A stretch of DNA of 64,000 nucleotides from Chloroflexota bacterium (GCA_021323855.1 JAJPKE010000017.1:1-64000), one strand, 5' to 3'; positions 8,744 through 17,371 are shown, counted from the first letter of the stretch. Notes: generated from the letters alone by a model not told the origin. Numbers and translations: made by a program.

Positions 8744-8805
8744 GGACGCTCCTCATAGTGGTCGCTGCGTGCTATGGCTGCGCTGGTCGCATCTTCAGCA
8801 TCTTC

Positions 8806-8841
8806 AGCATAACAGGTTCTCATGGCTTATGCTGTTATGCT
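8806..8841 (-). terminator. Inverted repeat abutting the HIT gene stop codon
   Basis: AGCATAACAG (8806-8815) pairs with CTGTTATGCT (8832-8841), one base before the stop codon of the upstream HIT gene. It also contains a GCTGTTAT tandem repeat. It may end the HIT transcript before chrA; the run after it is not T-rich. Confidence 0.4.
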
Positions 8842-8842
8842 G

Positions 8843-9289
8843 TTATGCGTGGTCGCTGGCCAGCGCGGCGCGCAATCGCTGGCTAAGGGATGCTATCTCC
8901 GCTGCCCCGCCTTTGGGCGCATCCGGCCAGTCGTTCAGATTCATCCGCCAGTACGCCTCCGGTGTGCCGGGATAGCGCGCAACGACGAAGAGATGCAGAT
9001 GCGGCACTACCTCACCGAAGAAATACACGTATGCACGCTCAGCGTTGGCGCCGGTTTCCAGCGCGCGGCTGAGGCGTGCCGTCAGCAATCCGATAGCCTG
9101 CGCCTCGGCATCGGTCAGTGCGGCGAAGGTTTTGGCATGCCGCCTCGGCTGCACCACCAGCGTTCCCAGGTATTCCGGTCCTTCGCCAGAATACCAGTGA
9201 TAGGCACAAATCAGATCGTCCGCGTAGATTGGGTCGTTCATAGCAGGCGCGAGACCTTGCTGTATATCGCAGAAGATACACTCTGCCAT
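8843..9289 (-). CDS. HIT family protein (divergent paralogue)
   Basis: A 148-residue histidine-triad nucleotide-binding protein. The family hydrolyses or transfers nucleotides (for example AMP-lysine or Ap4A type substrates). It begins MAECIFCDIQQG, a typical HIT start with CxxC. The triad reads VPHLHLFVV, so the third histidine of HxHxH is Phe, while the middle, nucleophilic histidine is kept. The C-terminal part (ARYPGTPEAYWR..., LRAALAS) closely matches the next gene at 9374, so the two are a tandem duplication. The ATG at 9289 is chosen for GAGGAG upstream. Confidence 0.85.
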   Translation of the reverse strand: MAECIFCDIQQGLAPAMNDPIYADDLICAYHWYSGEGPEYLGTLVVQPRRHAKTFAALTDAEAQAIGLLTARLSRALETGANAERAYVYFFGEVVPHLHLFVVARYPGTPEAYWRMNLNDWPDAPKGGAAEIASLSQRLRAALASDHA

Positions 9290-9320
9290 CGTGTTACTCC
9301 TCGTATCAATGGATTCCCCT

Positions 9321-9350
9321 GGTAGGGCGGACATTCTTGTCTGCCCTACC
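9321..9350. repeat. GGTAGGGC...GCCCTACC hairpin
   Basis: GGTAGGGCGGACA (9321-9333) pairs with TGTCTGCCCTACC (9338-9350) with one G-T pair. It sits between the two HIT genes. A related hairpin with the same TGTCTGCCCTACC end lies at 43482-43539. Confidence 0.6.
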
Positions 9351-9373
9351 GAGAGACTGAAAATACCCAACAG

Positions 9374-9814
9374 TTATGCGGCGTTGCTCGCCAGCGCCGC
9401 GCGGAGCCGCTCTGCAAGCGCCTCGACCTCCTCTTTGCTGCCTTTGGGCGAGCCGGACCACTCGTCTACTCGTTCCCGCCAGTACTCTTCCGGCGTGCCG
9501 GGGTAGCGCGCGAAGACATGCACATGCAGGTGTGGCACATGATCCCCATAGAAGAAGACATACACGTGGTCCGCTCCGGTGGTGTCTTTGATGGCGCGGC
9601 TGAGGCGCGCAGTGAGCAAGCCGACGGACTTCGCTTCGCATGGCGTCAATTCGGCGAAACTGGGGACATGGCGCTTCGTCTCCACCCGGACATAGCCGAG
9701 AAACGTCTTCCCCTCGTCGTTAAAGACGTGGTGCGCGTAGACCATCTCGTCTTCATAGATCGGGCCGCCTACCACTGTGCTAGCCTGTTTGATGCAGATT
9801 GGACAATCTTCCAC
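9374..9814 (-). CDS. HIT family protein (canonical triad)
   Basis: A 146-residue histidine-triad protein with the full motif HLHVHVF in VPHLHVHVFARY, and CPIC near the N-terminus, probably a zinc-binding pair. It lies 84 bases upstream of its paralogue at 8843, on the same strand, and shares its C-terminal third. The start is a GTG at 9814 with AGAGGAA upstream; no in-frame ATG gives the CPIC segment. Both HIT genes are likely one transcript. The substrate is unknown. Confidence 0.87.
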   Translation of the reverse strand: MEDCPICIKQASTVVGGPIYEDEMVYAHHVFNDEGKTFLGYVRVETKRHVPSFAELTPCEAKSVGLLTARLSRAIKDTTGADHVYVFFYGDHVPHLHVHVFARYPGTPEEYWRERVDEWSGSPKGSKEEVEALAERLRAALASNAA

Positions 9815-10125
9815 TGGATTCCTCTTTGCTCTTGCTACTCATTGCGTCTCGTTGCGCCAGGAACACCCTGACACCGCTCCTATCGCATAGCCTGCGCGCC
9901 ACCTTGCGCATTTTTTGAGGCATCCGATCAGCGGGTGAGAAATCATACGTGGTGATCGAGAGAGCAAAAGAGCAAGATAGAAGAAGTTTTCTATTGTTTA
10001 GCGCGCGATGATACGCCAGTGATGTGATTTCTTGGTCCAGGAATCAGTGCTTGCGCGATGATCTATCAACGCAACTCTCCTGGTTTCAGCGAGCCATTTC
10101 ACCCCATAACGAAAGGGAAACAGCG
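9815..10125. other. Divergent intergenic region, no gene seen
   Basis: 311 bases between two divergent genes (HIT on the minus strand, GyrI-like on the plus strand). It must hold both promoters, but no clear -35/-10 pair could be picked. No hairpin repeat was found. Confidence 0.5.
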
Positions 10126-10629
10126 ATGATTGGCGAACCGAAGATAGAAGATCGCAATGAGCAGCCGTATGTGGCGATCCGCACGCAGGCTACCATGCAA
10201 GAATTGGGTCCGGTGATAGCGCAACGGCTGGGGGATGTGTTTGGCTGGCTGGCGCAGCAGGGCGTTGCGCCAGCAGGCGCACCTTTCGTTCGGTATCTCA
10301 TCATTGATATGGAGACGCTGCTCGAACTGGAGATAGGCGTTCCCGTAGCGGCTGCCCTGCCCGGAGATGACCAGATCTCTGCTGGTGTTCTGCCGGCAGG
10401 TCGCTACGCCTCGCTCGTCTACACGGGAACGGACAATGGCATCAAGGCGAATGCGACGTTGCTGAAGTGGGGAGCAGAGAAGGGTTTGGTGTGGGATCAA
10501 TGGGAAACAGAGAAAGGCGATGCCTTCGGCGCACGGCTTGAATCGTTCCTCACCAATCCAGACACAGAACCGGACCAGGAGAAATGGCAAACTGAGGTGG
10601 CAATCCGGCTGGCGGAACAGCAACCTTAG
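10126..10629 (+). CDS. GyrI-like small-molecule-binding domain protein
   Basis: A 167-residue stand-alone domain of the GyrI/AraC effector-binding type, without a DNA-binding part. The order matches the family: EQPYVAIRTQATMQELGPVIAQRLGDVFGWL, then RYLIIDMETLLELEIGVPV, then LPAGRYASLVYTG, and NWxxEKG-like WDQWETEKGDAF near the end. Such proteins bind drugs or metabolites, and some hydrolyse them. The ATG at 10126 is chosen for AAAGGGA upstream. It lies just before an ECF sigma gene on the same strand (100 bases), but a shared role is only a guess. Confidence 0.8.
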   Translation: MIGEPKIEDRNEQPYVAIRTQATMQELGPVIAQRLGDVFGWLAQQGVAPAGAPFVRYLIIDMETLLELEIGVPVAAALPGDDQISAGVLPAGRYASLVYTGTDNGIKANATLLKWGAEKGLVWDQWETEKGDAFGARLESFLTNPDTEPDQEKWQTEVAIRLAEQQP

Positions 10630-10729
10630 CGCAGTTGTCAGCAGCCGATCACATGTGTCATCGTTTCGCAGAAAAATGCGCAAGGAGCGCGTCGTTTTTG
10701 TGATATGTATGAAGGAAAGTGAGACGAGT

Positions 10730-12043
10730 ATGACACAACCAAACGCCATACCTATACAACATACAAACACCGAACGTGCGAATCGCGGCGCAGACGACAT
10801 CGTAGCGCGGCTGGCGGCGGCGCGTCCGCGTTTGCGGCGTATCGCGCAATTGCGTGGCGTGGCGCCGGACGCCATCGAGGATGTGGTGCAGGAAACGCTC
10901 TTCGAGGCGTGGAAGCATCTTGATCGCCTGCATACTCCCAATGGCCTTGCTCTCTGGCTCGATGAGATTTGCCGCAATGTTTGCCGCCGCGCTGCGCGCA
11001 CCTCCCTGATAGATCAGCGCCACCGCTCCCCACTGCTCGCCCTGCCCTCTGCTTCGGATACCAACGCGCATGACGATGCGGAGACCAGTTTCTTGGAGCA
11101 TTTCCCCGACCCGTCACTTGCCGATCCGCTCGATGCGCTGGACCGCCAGGAGACGCATACACTGCTCGATCTGGCGCTCGGCTCGCTCCCGCCGCAAACC
11201 CGTGAACTGGTGGAGTTGTGCTATCTGATGGACCTGCCGCAACGGGAAGTCGCCGCGCGGCTGGGCCTCTCGATCAGTGCGCTGGAGTCGCGCCTGCACC
11301 GGGCGCGCCAGCAATTGCGCCAGGCGCTCGATGGTCCGTTGCGCGCAGAGGCGGAGGCGCTCGATCTGCCAGTGAACCAGGAAAGCGCGGGTGGCTGGCG
11401 CGAAACCCGCCTCTGGTGTACGCTCTGTGGCCGTCGCCGGTTGATGGGGCTGTTCGTGCCACAGCCGGATGGCAGTATGAATCTGCATATGCGCTGCCCG
11501 GATTGTGAGCGGCTCAACGGCCTCATAGATAGCGACAACAGCAACGTACACAGCAAAGGTTTGGTGCGGCTCGATGGGCTGCAATCGTTCCGTCCGGCGT
11601 GGAAGCGCACGATGGAAAATACGACGGCGCGGCTCACACGGGCGCTCTCCGCAGGGGAACGCCGTTGCCCCTCCTGCGGCACGCCGGCCTCGCTCCAACT
11701 GGTTGATAAGGCGCAGGCAGAACTGATGGATGATGCGCTGGTTCTGCCGGCTGGCCTCTCACAGCATCCCTATCAATTCTGGATCTGGTGGCGCTGCCCA
11801 CGCTGCCAGGGTGATTCGAGCGCGGAGGCAGGCGTCTTTGCGGCCAGCGATCTGGTCTACTGGTCAGACGCGCGCACCCGTCAATTTATGGGAGAGCATC
11901 CGCATTGGGTCAGCGAGCCGGAACTGCTGGTGGAACACGCCGGTCTGCCTGCCATTCGCTTTCAGATGGCAGACCGCGCCAGCGCCGCGCGCCTGACCAT
12001 CGTGGCGCACCGCTATACGCTGCACGTACTGGCAACGTTTTAG
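10730..12043 (+). CDS. ECF sigma factor with two C-terminal zinc ribbons
   Basis: A 437-residue protein; ordinary ECF factors have about 180-200 residues. Residues 25-95 carry sigma region 2 (AIEDVVQETLFEAWKHLDRL), and about 145-205 region 4 (LPQREVAARLGLSISALESRLHRAR). After that come two four-cysteine sites: Cys230/233 with Cys256/259 (WCTLCG, RCPDC), and Cys313/316 with Cys356/359 (CPSCG, RCPRCQG). Each looks like a zinc ribbon. The extension may act as a built-in sensor or anti-sigma-like module, since no anti-sigma gene lies beside it; this is inference. The ATG at 10730 has AAGGAAAG upstream; an ATG at 10709 is an alternative. The tail ends 2 bases before a CTC repeat. Confidence 0.85.
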   Translation: MTQPNAIPIQHTNTERANRGADDIVARLAAARPRLRRIAQLRGVAPDAIEDVVQETLFEAWKHLDRLHTPNGLALWLDEICRNVCRRAARTSLIDQRHRSPLLALPSASDTNAHDDAETSFLEHFPDPSLADPLDALDRQETHTLLDLALGSLPPQTRELVELCYLMDLPQREVAARLGLSISALESRLHRARQQLRQALDGPLRAEAEALDLPVNQESAGGWRETRLWCTLCGRRRLMGLFVPQPDGSMNLHMRCPDCERLNGLIDSDNSNVHSKGLVRLDGLQSFRPAWKRTMENTTARLTRALSAGERRCPSCGTPASLQLVDKAQAELMDDALVLPAGLSQHPYQFWIWWRCPRCQGDSSAEAGVFAASDLVYWSDARTRQFMGEHPHWVSEPELLVEHAGLPAIRFQMADRASAARLTIVAHRYTLHVLATF

Positions 12044-12045
12044 AA

Positions 12046-12134
12046 GCCCCCACCCCCAGCCCCTCCCCCGTGCGCGGGAGAGGGGAGAACGGAGAGACCT
12101 CACCCCCGTCCCCTCTCCCACAAGGATAGGGGAG
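12046..12134. repeat. Two CTC-type hairpin repeats in tandem
   Basis: First copy: CCCCCACCCCCAGCCCCTCCCC then GCGGGAGAGGGG (12046-12087). Second copy: GAGACCTCACCCCCGTCCCC, CTCCC, then ATAGGGGAG (12095-12134). They begin directly after the sigma factor stop codon and could act as its terminator. Confidence 0.6.
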
Positions 12135-12152
12135 TGCAGGCAAGCGTATCTG

Positions 12153-12243
12153 CCCACCCCGAACCCGCGCAGGCAGGTTTCGCGGCTGAGGGCCAGCCAG
12201 GCGCGGTTTTAACCGCTGGCGCCCTTCTTCGCGTTCATCCACC
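12153..12243. repeat. Modular hairpin repeat (family C), copy 2
   Basis: Contains GCGCAGGCAGGTTTCGCGGC, then GCGGTTTTAACCGC near 12208 with a perfect six-base-pair stem, then GGCGCCC. The same modules occur near 2845. With the CTC pair at 12046 it fills most of the 368-base gap before the lipoprotein gene. Confidence 0.55.
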
Positions 12244-12411
12244 GATGCTCAATCTCTCAGGCTATGCGCGTTGACGGCTGGCGGCGTCCGGTGTATACTC
12301 GCCGCGCTATGGGTTGCGGTATCATCAAACGCCGCACCGGGACGCAGCGCATATCGAGAGTACCCGAGACTACCATCACGCATGGTTTGCAGAGGAGATG
12401 AGGCAGTGGCA

Positions 12412-13071
12412 ATGTGGAGCGGATTGTGGCGATTGTGGCGCACCCAGGTAATCCAGCGTGTGCGGGACACAGGTCGGGGTCAGTCGCGGCATACGAGACG
12501 TGCGATTGATCGAGCCAGCCTGTTTGCTGGCAGATTGGCGCTGCTCATTGTCGTGCTGGCGCTGGCGGCATGTGGACCAGCCGCCGCAACACCACTGCCG
12601 ACGCCTGCGGGTGGCGTCTATACCAGCTCGACCTATCACTTCAGCATCACCTATCCCAATGGCTGGCAACTCAACCTTGCGCCTAGCGGCTCCTCGTCAT
12701 CAGCCGTTCCGCTCTCCCTCACCATCACGCGCATCAACGCGCAAGCTGCCGTGGGAGCGCAGGTTTCCACCTTTGGGATTACCGTCTTCGATGCGCATGA
12801 TCCCAACGCCGCCGCCAGCATCTCTGCCCTGCTCAAACTGATACACGCCAGTGGTTCGACGTACCAGCCGGTGACGATAGCGGGCAAGCCGGGCTATCAG
12901 AGCAAACCGACGCAGGAAGCTATTGCCGGTAGCCAGCTTACTAACACGCATACCGACTACTACCTCTTCCTGCCGGATTATGCGTATCACCTCTCGACGG
13001 ACTCGGTGAGCGGAGACAACGCCGATAGCGCGCTGCAAGCGATGCTTCAGAGCTTCACGCTGCTCAAATAG
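12412..13071 (+). CDS. Lipoprotein with PsbP-like segment
   Basis: A 219-residue exported protein of unknown function. A long basic N-region (about 35 residues) leads into a hydrophobic core ending LALAACG, a lipobox with Cys near residue 54. The mature part has YHFSITYPNGWQL, a motif seen in PsbP/MOG1-like surface proteins, and SSSTYQPVTIAGKPGYQ-type strands. The start is uncertain: ATG at 12412 or GTG at 12406, both behind GAGGAG. It stands alone between the sigma factor and the convergent murJ, and may be linked to either only by position. Confidence 0.7.
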   Translation: MWSGLWRLWRTQVIQRVRDTGRGQSRHTRRAIDRASLFAGRLALLIVVLALAACGPAAATPLPTPAGGVYTSSTYHFSITYPNGWQLNLAPSGSSSSAVPLSLTITRINAQAAVGAQVSTFGITVFDAHDPNAAASISALLKLIHASGSTYQPVTIAGKPGYQSKPTQEAIAGSQLTNTHTDYYLFLPDYAYHLSTDSVSGDNADSALQAMLQSFTLLK

Positions 13072-13079
13072 TCCTGGAT

Positions 13080-13106
13080 CGCGGCAATAAATTGCCGGCG
13101 CACGGA
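13080..13106. repeat. Family B hairpin, minimal copy
   Basis: GGCAATAAATTGCC (13083-13096) followed by GGCGCACGG. Compared with copy 1 (GGCAGTAAACTGCC), both arms changed together (G-C to A-T), keeping the stem. It lies between convergent genes and may serve as a terminator. Confidence 0.65.
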
Positions 13107-13129
13107 GATAGCGGACTAATGTCCAGCAA

Positions 13130-15265
13130 TTAGTGGCGGCGGAAGATGCGGCTGACCAGGCGGTTCAACGGCAGCACATCGTCAATGCCCAGGAAGCGCG
13201 AGAGGATGAAGTAGACAACGCAGGCCACACCTATTGCCGAGAAAACACGCACCACCTCAGAGATGGTCTCGCGGGGCGAGGCTGCGTGCTGTGGCAAGAA
13301 ATATAACGCCAGCGTATAGGTGAAGAGCGCCGCCAGCGCCGTGACGACACTTGCCACGAATACTGTAAAGGTAAAGCGGCGCAGGTCCTTCATATCCAGC
13401 CCACCCAGGCGTGGGCTGAGCAGCACCAGCAGCACCAATGCCTCGCCTAGCGAACCGAGGGAGGTCGCCAGCGCCAGACCGTTTGCCCCCATTGGGCCGA
13501 GCAGGATGATGCTCAGCGCAATCACGAACATGAACTGCAAGACGCTCACCTCAACAGGCGTGCGGCTATCGTGTAGGGCGTAGAAACTGCGCGTCAGAAT
13601 CTCCACCAACGAAAGACCAAGCAGACCAACTGAGAAATAGATCAGCGGACCAGAGACAACGCCAATCTTGGTGGGATCGAAGTTGCCATGCGCCAGTAGG
13701 AGTCTGCTGATGCCCTGCGCCAGGGCGATCATGCCAAGAGACGAAGGAATCGCCAGATAGATGACACCCTTCATGGTGCGCAGGATCGTGGCGCGCAACT
13801 GGTCCCAGCGGTTAGCCGCCACCAGCGCCGCCAGTGTTGGAAAAGCTGCCTGCGAGACAGCCATGCCAAAGACGCCGATGGGCAGCATCACCAGGGTGAA
13901 TGCCGTGACATAACCATAGGCAGAACCAGTGCCGAGCGGCGCTAGCAAGATGCGATTGAAGAACACTGAGACATAGAGAAATGCGGCATTGATGAGGCGT
14001 GGCACCATGAGATGGAACATCTGCCGCACTCCTGGATGAGTGACATCGAAGCTGGGGCGATAGTGCATCTTGGCATTTATCAACCCAGGAATCTGGATTA
14101 CGAATTGCAGCGCCGCGCCTGCAACAACGCCCCACGCCGGTCCCGCGATTCCCAGGTGCCCGCCGAAGATATGCGTCCTATCATCAATTTGAGTAGCAAG
14201 AATACCGCTAATCAGGCTGACTGTATAGATGACTTGCCCAAGCGCTGGAAGAACGAAATGCTGTCGCGCCTGCAAGATAGCGATAGTGACCGTCGCGCCG
14301 CCTAGAAAGATTGGCTGAAGCAGCATGATGCGCGTCAGCATAATCAAGGTCTGACCCTCAGTGTCGCCGTGAACAAAGAGCGTCGGGAAGAAGAGATGCA
14401 TGATGGGATCGGCGAAGATAAAAATCAGCGCCGCCAGAATGGTCAGCACCAACATGCTCAGGTTCAAGGCGGAACTGGCAATGTGCCAGGCAGTTTTGCG
14501 GTCGCGCTTATCTATCAGATAGTCTGCAAAAACAGGAATAAAAGCCGAAGCCAGCGCACCACCAGCCACGATACTGAAAATGGCATCCGGCAGCGTGAAG
14601 GCCAGCGTAAAGGCGTCGGCGTCATGGCTGGTGCCAAAAGTTGCCGCGAAGAGCGTGGTGCGCACAAGGCCAAGCATGCGGCTGAGCAACAATGCGGCGG
14701 TGACGATAGCGGTGGCGCGCGCCAGATTGCCGACACGCAACGCCCGCATCTGCGCTGATGGCTGGTCATCCACGTCCACATCATGCGGCTGTACTGCGGC
14801 TGCGCCGGCAGCAGGCGCGCCGACAATCGTGACGGCTGGCGTGCCGCCACTGGGCGCGCGCACGCCCTTGCTCCAGCTCGTATCGGCTGGGGAGAGCGGC
14901 ACCATCGCTGGAATCTTGCCGGTTCCTGTCATCTCGCCGATGCTCACGCCGGCGTAGGACTGCTCCAGCGCCGCATCCCAGTCCCAGATATTCGGTTCCG
15001 CCTGCTCTGCTGGGGTCGTGTGGTAGGAGGCGAAGCGCCCGGTTTCCGTCTCCCAGGGCGGGTTGACTGAGCGGTCATCATCCTCGTACACCGGCTGTGG
15101 AAATGGCGCTGGCTGCGGCGGCTGCGGCGTGGCGGGGAGGCGCGGCGGCTGTGGTGATAGTGGCGACCGGCGCGGATCTGCGCTGTTCGTCCCGTCGCTC
15201 CGCTGTTCCGCCGCCATCTGCTGGCGTGCGCGTTCCTGCCCCAGCGGATCCCGCGTTCGGTCCAT
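13130..15265 (-). CDS. murJ: Lipid II flippase MurJ (MviN) with long N-terminal tail
   Basis: A 711-residue protein of the MOP flippase superfamily that moves lipid II across the membrane for peptidoglycan building. The core starts near residue 178 with ARATAIVTAALLLSRMLGLVR and continues with the MurJ hallmark DAFTLAFTLPDAIFSIVAGGALASAFIPVF; about 14 membrane segments follow. The first 175 or so residues form a polar, Pro/Ala-rich, probably disordered cytoplasmic tail that MurJ proteins usually lack. The ATG at 15265 is chosen for AGGAAGG upstream and because a promoter at 15302-15330 would start transcription near 15295, too close to the TTG at 15292. It stands alone, with no other division or cell-wall gene adjacent. 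Confidence 0.9.
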   Translation of the reverse strand: MDRTRDPLGQERARQQMAAEQRSDGTNSADPRRSPLSPQPPRLPATPQPPQPAPFPQPVYEDDDRSVNPPWETETGRFASYHTTPAEQAEPNIWDWDAALEQSYAGVSIGEMTGTGKIPAMVPLSPADTSWSKGVRAPSGGTPAVTIVGAPAAGAAAVQPHDVDVDDQPSAQMRALRVGNLARATAIVTAALLLSRMLGLVRTTLFAATFGTSHDADAFTLAFTLPDAIFSIVAGGALASAFIPVFADYLIDKRDRKTAWHIASSALNLSMLVLTILAALIFIFADPIMHLFFPTLFVHGDTEGQTLIMLTRIMLLQPIFLGGATVTIAILQARQHFVLPALGQVIYTVSLISGILATQIDDRTHIFGGHLGIAGPAWGVVAGAALQFVIQIPGLINAKMHYRPSFDVTHPGVRQMFHLMVPRLINAAFLYVSVFFNRILLAPLGTGSAYGYVTAFTLVMLPIGVFGMAVSQAAFPTLAALVAANRWDQLRATILRTMKGVIYLAIPSSLGMIALAQGISRLLLAHGNFDPTKIGVVSGPLIYFSVGLLGLSLVEILTRSFYALHDSRTPVEVSVLQFMFVIALSIILLGPMGANGLALATSLGSLGEALVLLVLLSPRLGGLDMKDLRRFTFTVFVASVVTALAALFTYTLALYFLPQHAASPRETISEVVRVFSAIGVACVVYFILSRFLGIDDVLPLNRLVSRIFRRH

Positions 15266-15301
15266 ACCTGCCGCCTTCCTCACTCGTACCAACTCGTCCG
15301 C

Positions 15302-15330
15302 ATAATATCATTAGATGATGACGCACACAA
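15302..15330 (-). promoter_or_regulatory. Sigma-70-type promoter for murJ
   Basis: On the minus strand, TTGTGT (15330-15325) and TATTAT (15307-15302) are 17 bases apart. Transcription would start near 15295, 30 bases ahead of the murJ ATG. Confidence 0.6.
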
Positions 15331-15932
15331 TATATGAAGGATAGCGCGATAGTCCTTCCTGGGGCGGTGTTCTGGTATTTCTGTCGCGTCTTGTCTTGTA
15401 TTAGCCGCGCTTTGCTGGCCCTATTTCCAGTCAATCGCTCTATGCAACTATTGTCTATGATTGCCCAAACTGCCAACCATCTCCAATGACTACTAGCGCC
15501 TGCATAGCCACCAACCCCTCAGCCGTGGTTGCCCCACCCAACCTCATCCACCAGGCACCCGCACATAGATAGCGCAGACATGCAAACATGTGTTGCGCTC
15601 TCAGGCGACCACGCGCTCAGGCGTTTCACTCATCAGGAGATAGCGTAGCCGGAAAACACGTGCTGACGCTGTGATCCAGCCGACAATTCTGCTACTGTGG
15701 CGAATCTCACAGGAGAAATACCTACCAATTGGCATCTCATCTGCGTACAAATAGAGAGGTGATGAGAAGCTGTGATGACGACGTGGAGATGATGCGAAGA
15801 TGGTATTGGGCATCCCAACCTTCGCCGCATGTCCCGTCAAACAGCACGCATATATGCGTACATCCGTACATGTCGTACAATATCATCACCCAATAGCGGG
15901 GAATCCCCAATCTTTTGGACCTATCGTGTATG
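15331..15932. other. Intergenic stretch without a recognisable gene
   Basis: About 600 bases between divergent murJ and lepB. It is more AT-rich than its neighbours. Open frames of 65-79 codons on the minus strand (around 15601-15840) lack a good start site and have unlikely composition. One feature stands out: three CGTACA hexamers at 15857, 15865 and 15874, eight to nine bases apart. Confidence 0.5.
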
Positions 15933-15960
15933 TTGGTACGTTGGAATAGTTGAGTATACA
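15933..15960 (+). promoter_or_regulatory. Probable promoter for lepB
   Basis: TTGGTA (15933-15938) and TATACA (15955-15960) are 16 bases apart, which puts the start of transcription near 15967, 39 bases before the lepB ATG. Confidence 0.5.
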
Positions 15961-16005
15961 ATAGCGCGAACGCTCGCGTGGACAGAACGGATCAGGAGAG
16001 CGTGA

Positions 16006-16614
16006 ATGGCTCGTGGAAGTGTCATTCGTAAGCGCGGCGAGTACGGCTACGAAGATGAGCAGGGCGAACAACGCGGCGCGCGGCTGCTGCGCGAGGTGTT
16101 GGAAGTTGCCATTATGACGCTCTTGCTCTTCATTCTCGTGCATTTGATCGTGCAGAATTATTACGTCAATGGTCCCAGCATGCGCCCGACATTACATACC
16201 AATGAATATATTCTGGTGGATAAGGCGCAATATCTCTTCAGCAAGCCGCAACGTGGCGACATCATCGTCTTTGAATATCCGCTCGACACCAGCGTGGACT
16301 ATGTGAAGCGCGTCATCGGCGTCCCCGGCGACACGGTGGAGGTGGACGCAGACGGACAGGTGACGGTCAACGGAGTTGCCATCAATGAACCCTATGTCAA
16401 TGACCTGGACAATCCCTATGAACCGGAAACGATAACACTCAAAGCTAACCAATACTTTGTGCTGGGCGACAATCGCGGCGATAGCTCAGATTCGCGCGAT
16501 TGGGGGCCGGTTCCCGCGCAGGATATCATCGGCAAGGCCACGCTCGTCTACTGGCCGTTCAGCGATATCCATGTCCTCACCGATTGGTCCAGCGTCTTCG
16601 CCAAAGTCCCCTAA
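16006..16614 (+). CDS. lepB: Signal peptidase I
   Basis: A 202-residue type I signal peptidase that removes signal peptides from exported proteins at the outer membrane face. One N-terminal membrane segment (about 31-50, VLEVAIMTLLLFILVHLIVQ) anchors it. The Ser-Lys catalytic pair is visible: Ser58 in NGPSMRPT and Lys101 in DYVKRVIGVPGD. The conserved GDNRGDSSDSRDWGPV box is also present. The first 25 residues are charged and cytoplasmic. AGGAGA lies ahead of the ATG. Given the many lipoproteins and secreted proteins in the window, it is a housekeeping part of export. pdxH follows after 51 bases on the same strand. Confidence 0.93.
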   Translation: MARGSVIRKRGEYGYEDEQGEQRGARLLREVLEVAIMTLLLFILVHLIVQNYYVNGPSMRPTLHTNEYILVDKAQYLFSKPQRGDIIVFEYPLDTSVDYVKRVIGVPGDTVEVDADGQVTVNGVAINEPYVNDLDNPYEPETITLKANQYFVLGDNRGDSSDSRDWGPVPAQDIIGKATLVYWPFSDIHVLTDWSSVFAKVP

Positions 16615-16665
16615 CTACACGGCTGCGCGGCCACGCTCGCGTCGCCTCATGAGGAGCATCGGTCT

Positions 16666-17322
16666 ATGTCCATCGCTGATCTGCGCCACGAATACACCCA
16701 GCGCGGGCTGAGCGAACGCGACCTGCACGCCGACCCGATAGAACAGTTTCGCCGCTGGTTCACGGAGGCGGCAGCAGCGGGCATCCGCGAGCCGAATGCG
16801 ATGACGCTTGCCACGGCGACCCGTGATGGCCGCCCGTCCGCGCGAATGGTGCTGCTCAAAGACTTCGACAGCCGGGGCTTCGTCTTCTACACCAACTATG
16901 AGAGCCGCAAAGGGCATGAATTACTCGAAAATCCCTGGGCGGCGCTGATCCTCTTCTGGGTGGACCTGGAACGGCAGATACGCATCGAGGGACGGGTGGA
17001 GCAGGTGTCCGCCGCCGAATCCGACTCCTACTTCGCCAGCCGTCCGCTGGAGAGCCGCCTGGGCGCGTGGGCCTCACATCAGAGCCAGGTGTTGCTAGAC
17101 CGCGAGACATTGGAGGCGCGGGTGGAGGAGTTGCGCGCGCAGTACGCCGGGCACGAACCGCCGCGCCCGCCATATTGGGGTGGCTTCCGCGTTGTGCCGG
17201 AGCGCATCGAGTTCTGGCAGGGGCGTCCCAGCCGCCTGCACGACCGCCTGCGCTATCGCCGCGACGAGCAAGGCCAACAGGCCACATCCGGCGGTTGGAT
17301 CATCGAGCGCCTTTCACCGTAA
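16666..17322 (+). CDS. pdxH: Pyridoxamine 5'-phosphate oxidase
   Basis: A 218-residue FMN-dependent oxidase that makes pyridoxal 5'-phosphate from pyridoxamine or pyridoxine phosphate. The sequence follows PdxH throughout: [67 protein letters not shown], and the C-terminal [26 protein letters not shown] signature ending in ERLSP. Length is typical. It sits downstream of lepB and ends near a CTC repeat shared with the convergent Uma2 gene. PLP-dependent enzymes such as the desulfurase-like protein at 24725 would use its product. Confidence 0.95.
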   Translation: MSIADLRHEYTQRGLSERDLHADPIEQFRRWFTEAAAAGIREPNAMTLATATRDGRPSARMVLLKDFDSRGFVFYTNYESRKGHELLENPWAALILFWVDLERQIRIEGRVEQVSAAESDSYFASRPLESRLGAWASHQSQVLLDRETLEARVEELRAQYAGHEPPRPPYWGGFRVVPERIEFWQGRPSRLHDRLRYRRDEQGQQATSGGWIIERLSP

Positions 17323-17332
17323 GGCAGTCGAA

Positions 17333-17371
17333 CCCTCACCCCCTGACCCCCTCTCCCGCGAGGAGAGGGGG
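17333..17371. repeat. CTC-type hairpin repeat
   Basis: CCCTCACCCCCTGACCCCC followed by CTCTCCCGCGAGGAGAGGGGG. It lies 10 bases past the pdxH stop codon, between convergent genes. Confidence 0.65.

Noticed and set aside
15601-15840. Minus-strand frames of 65-79 codons in the murJ-lepB gap
   Set aside because: Start codons are weak or TTG, no ribosome site, and amino-acid content is not protein-like.
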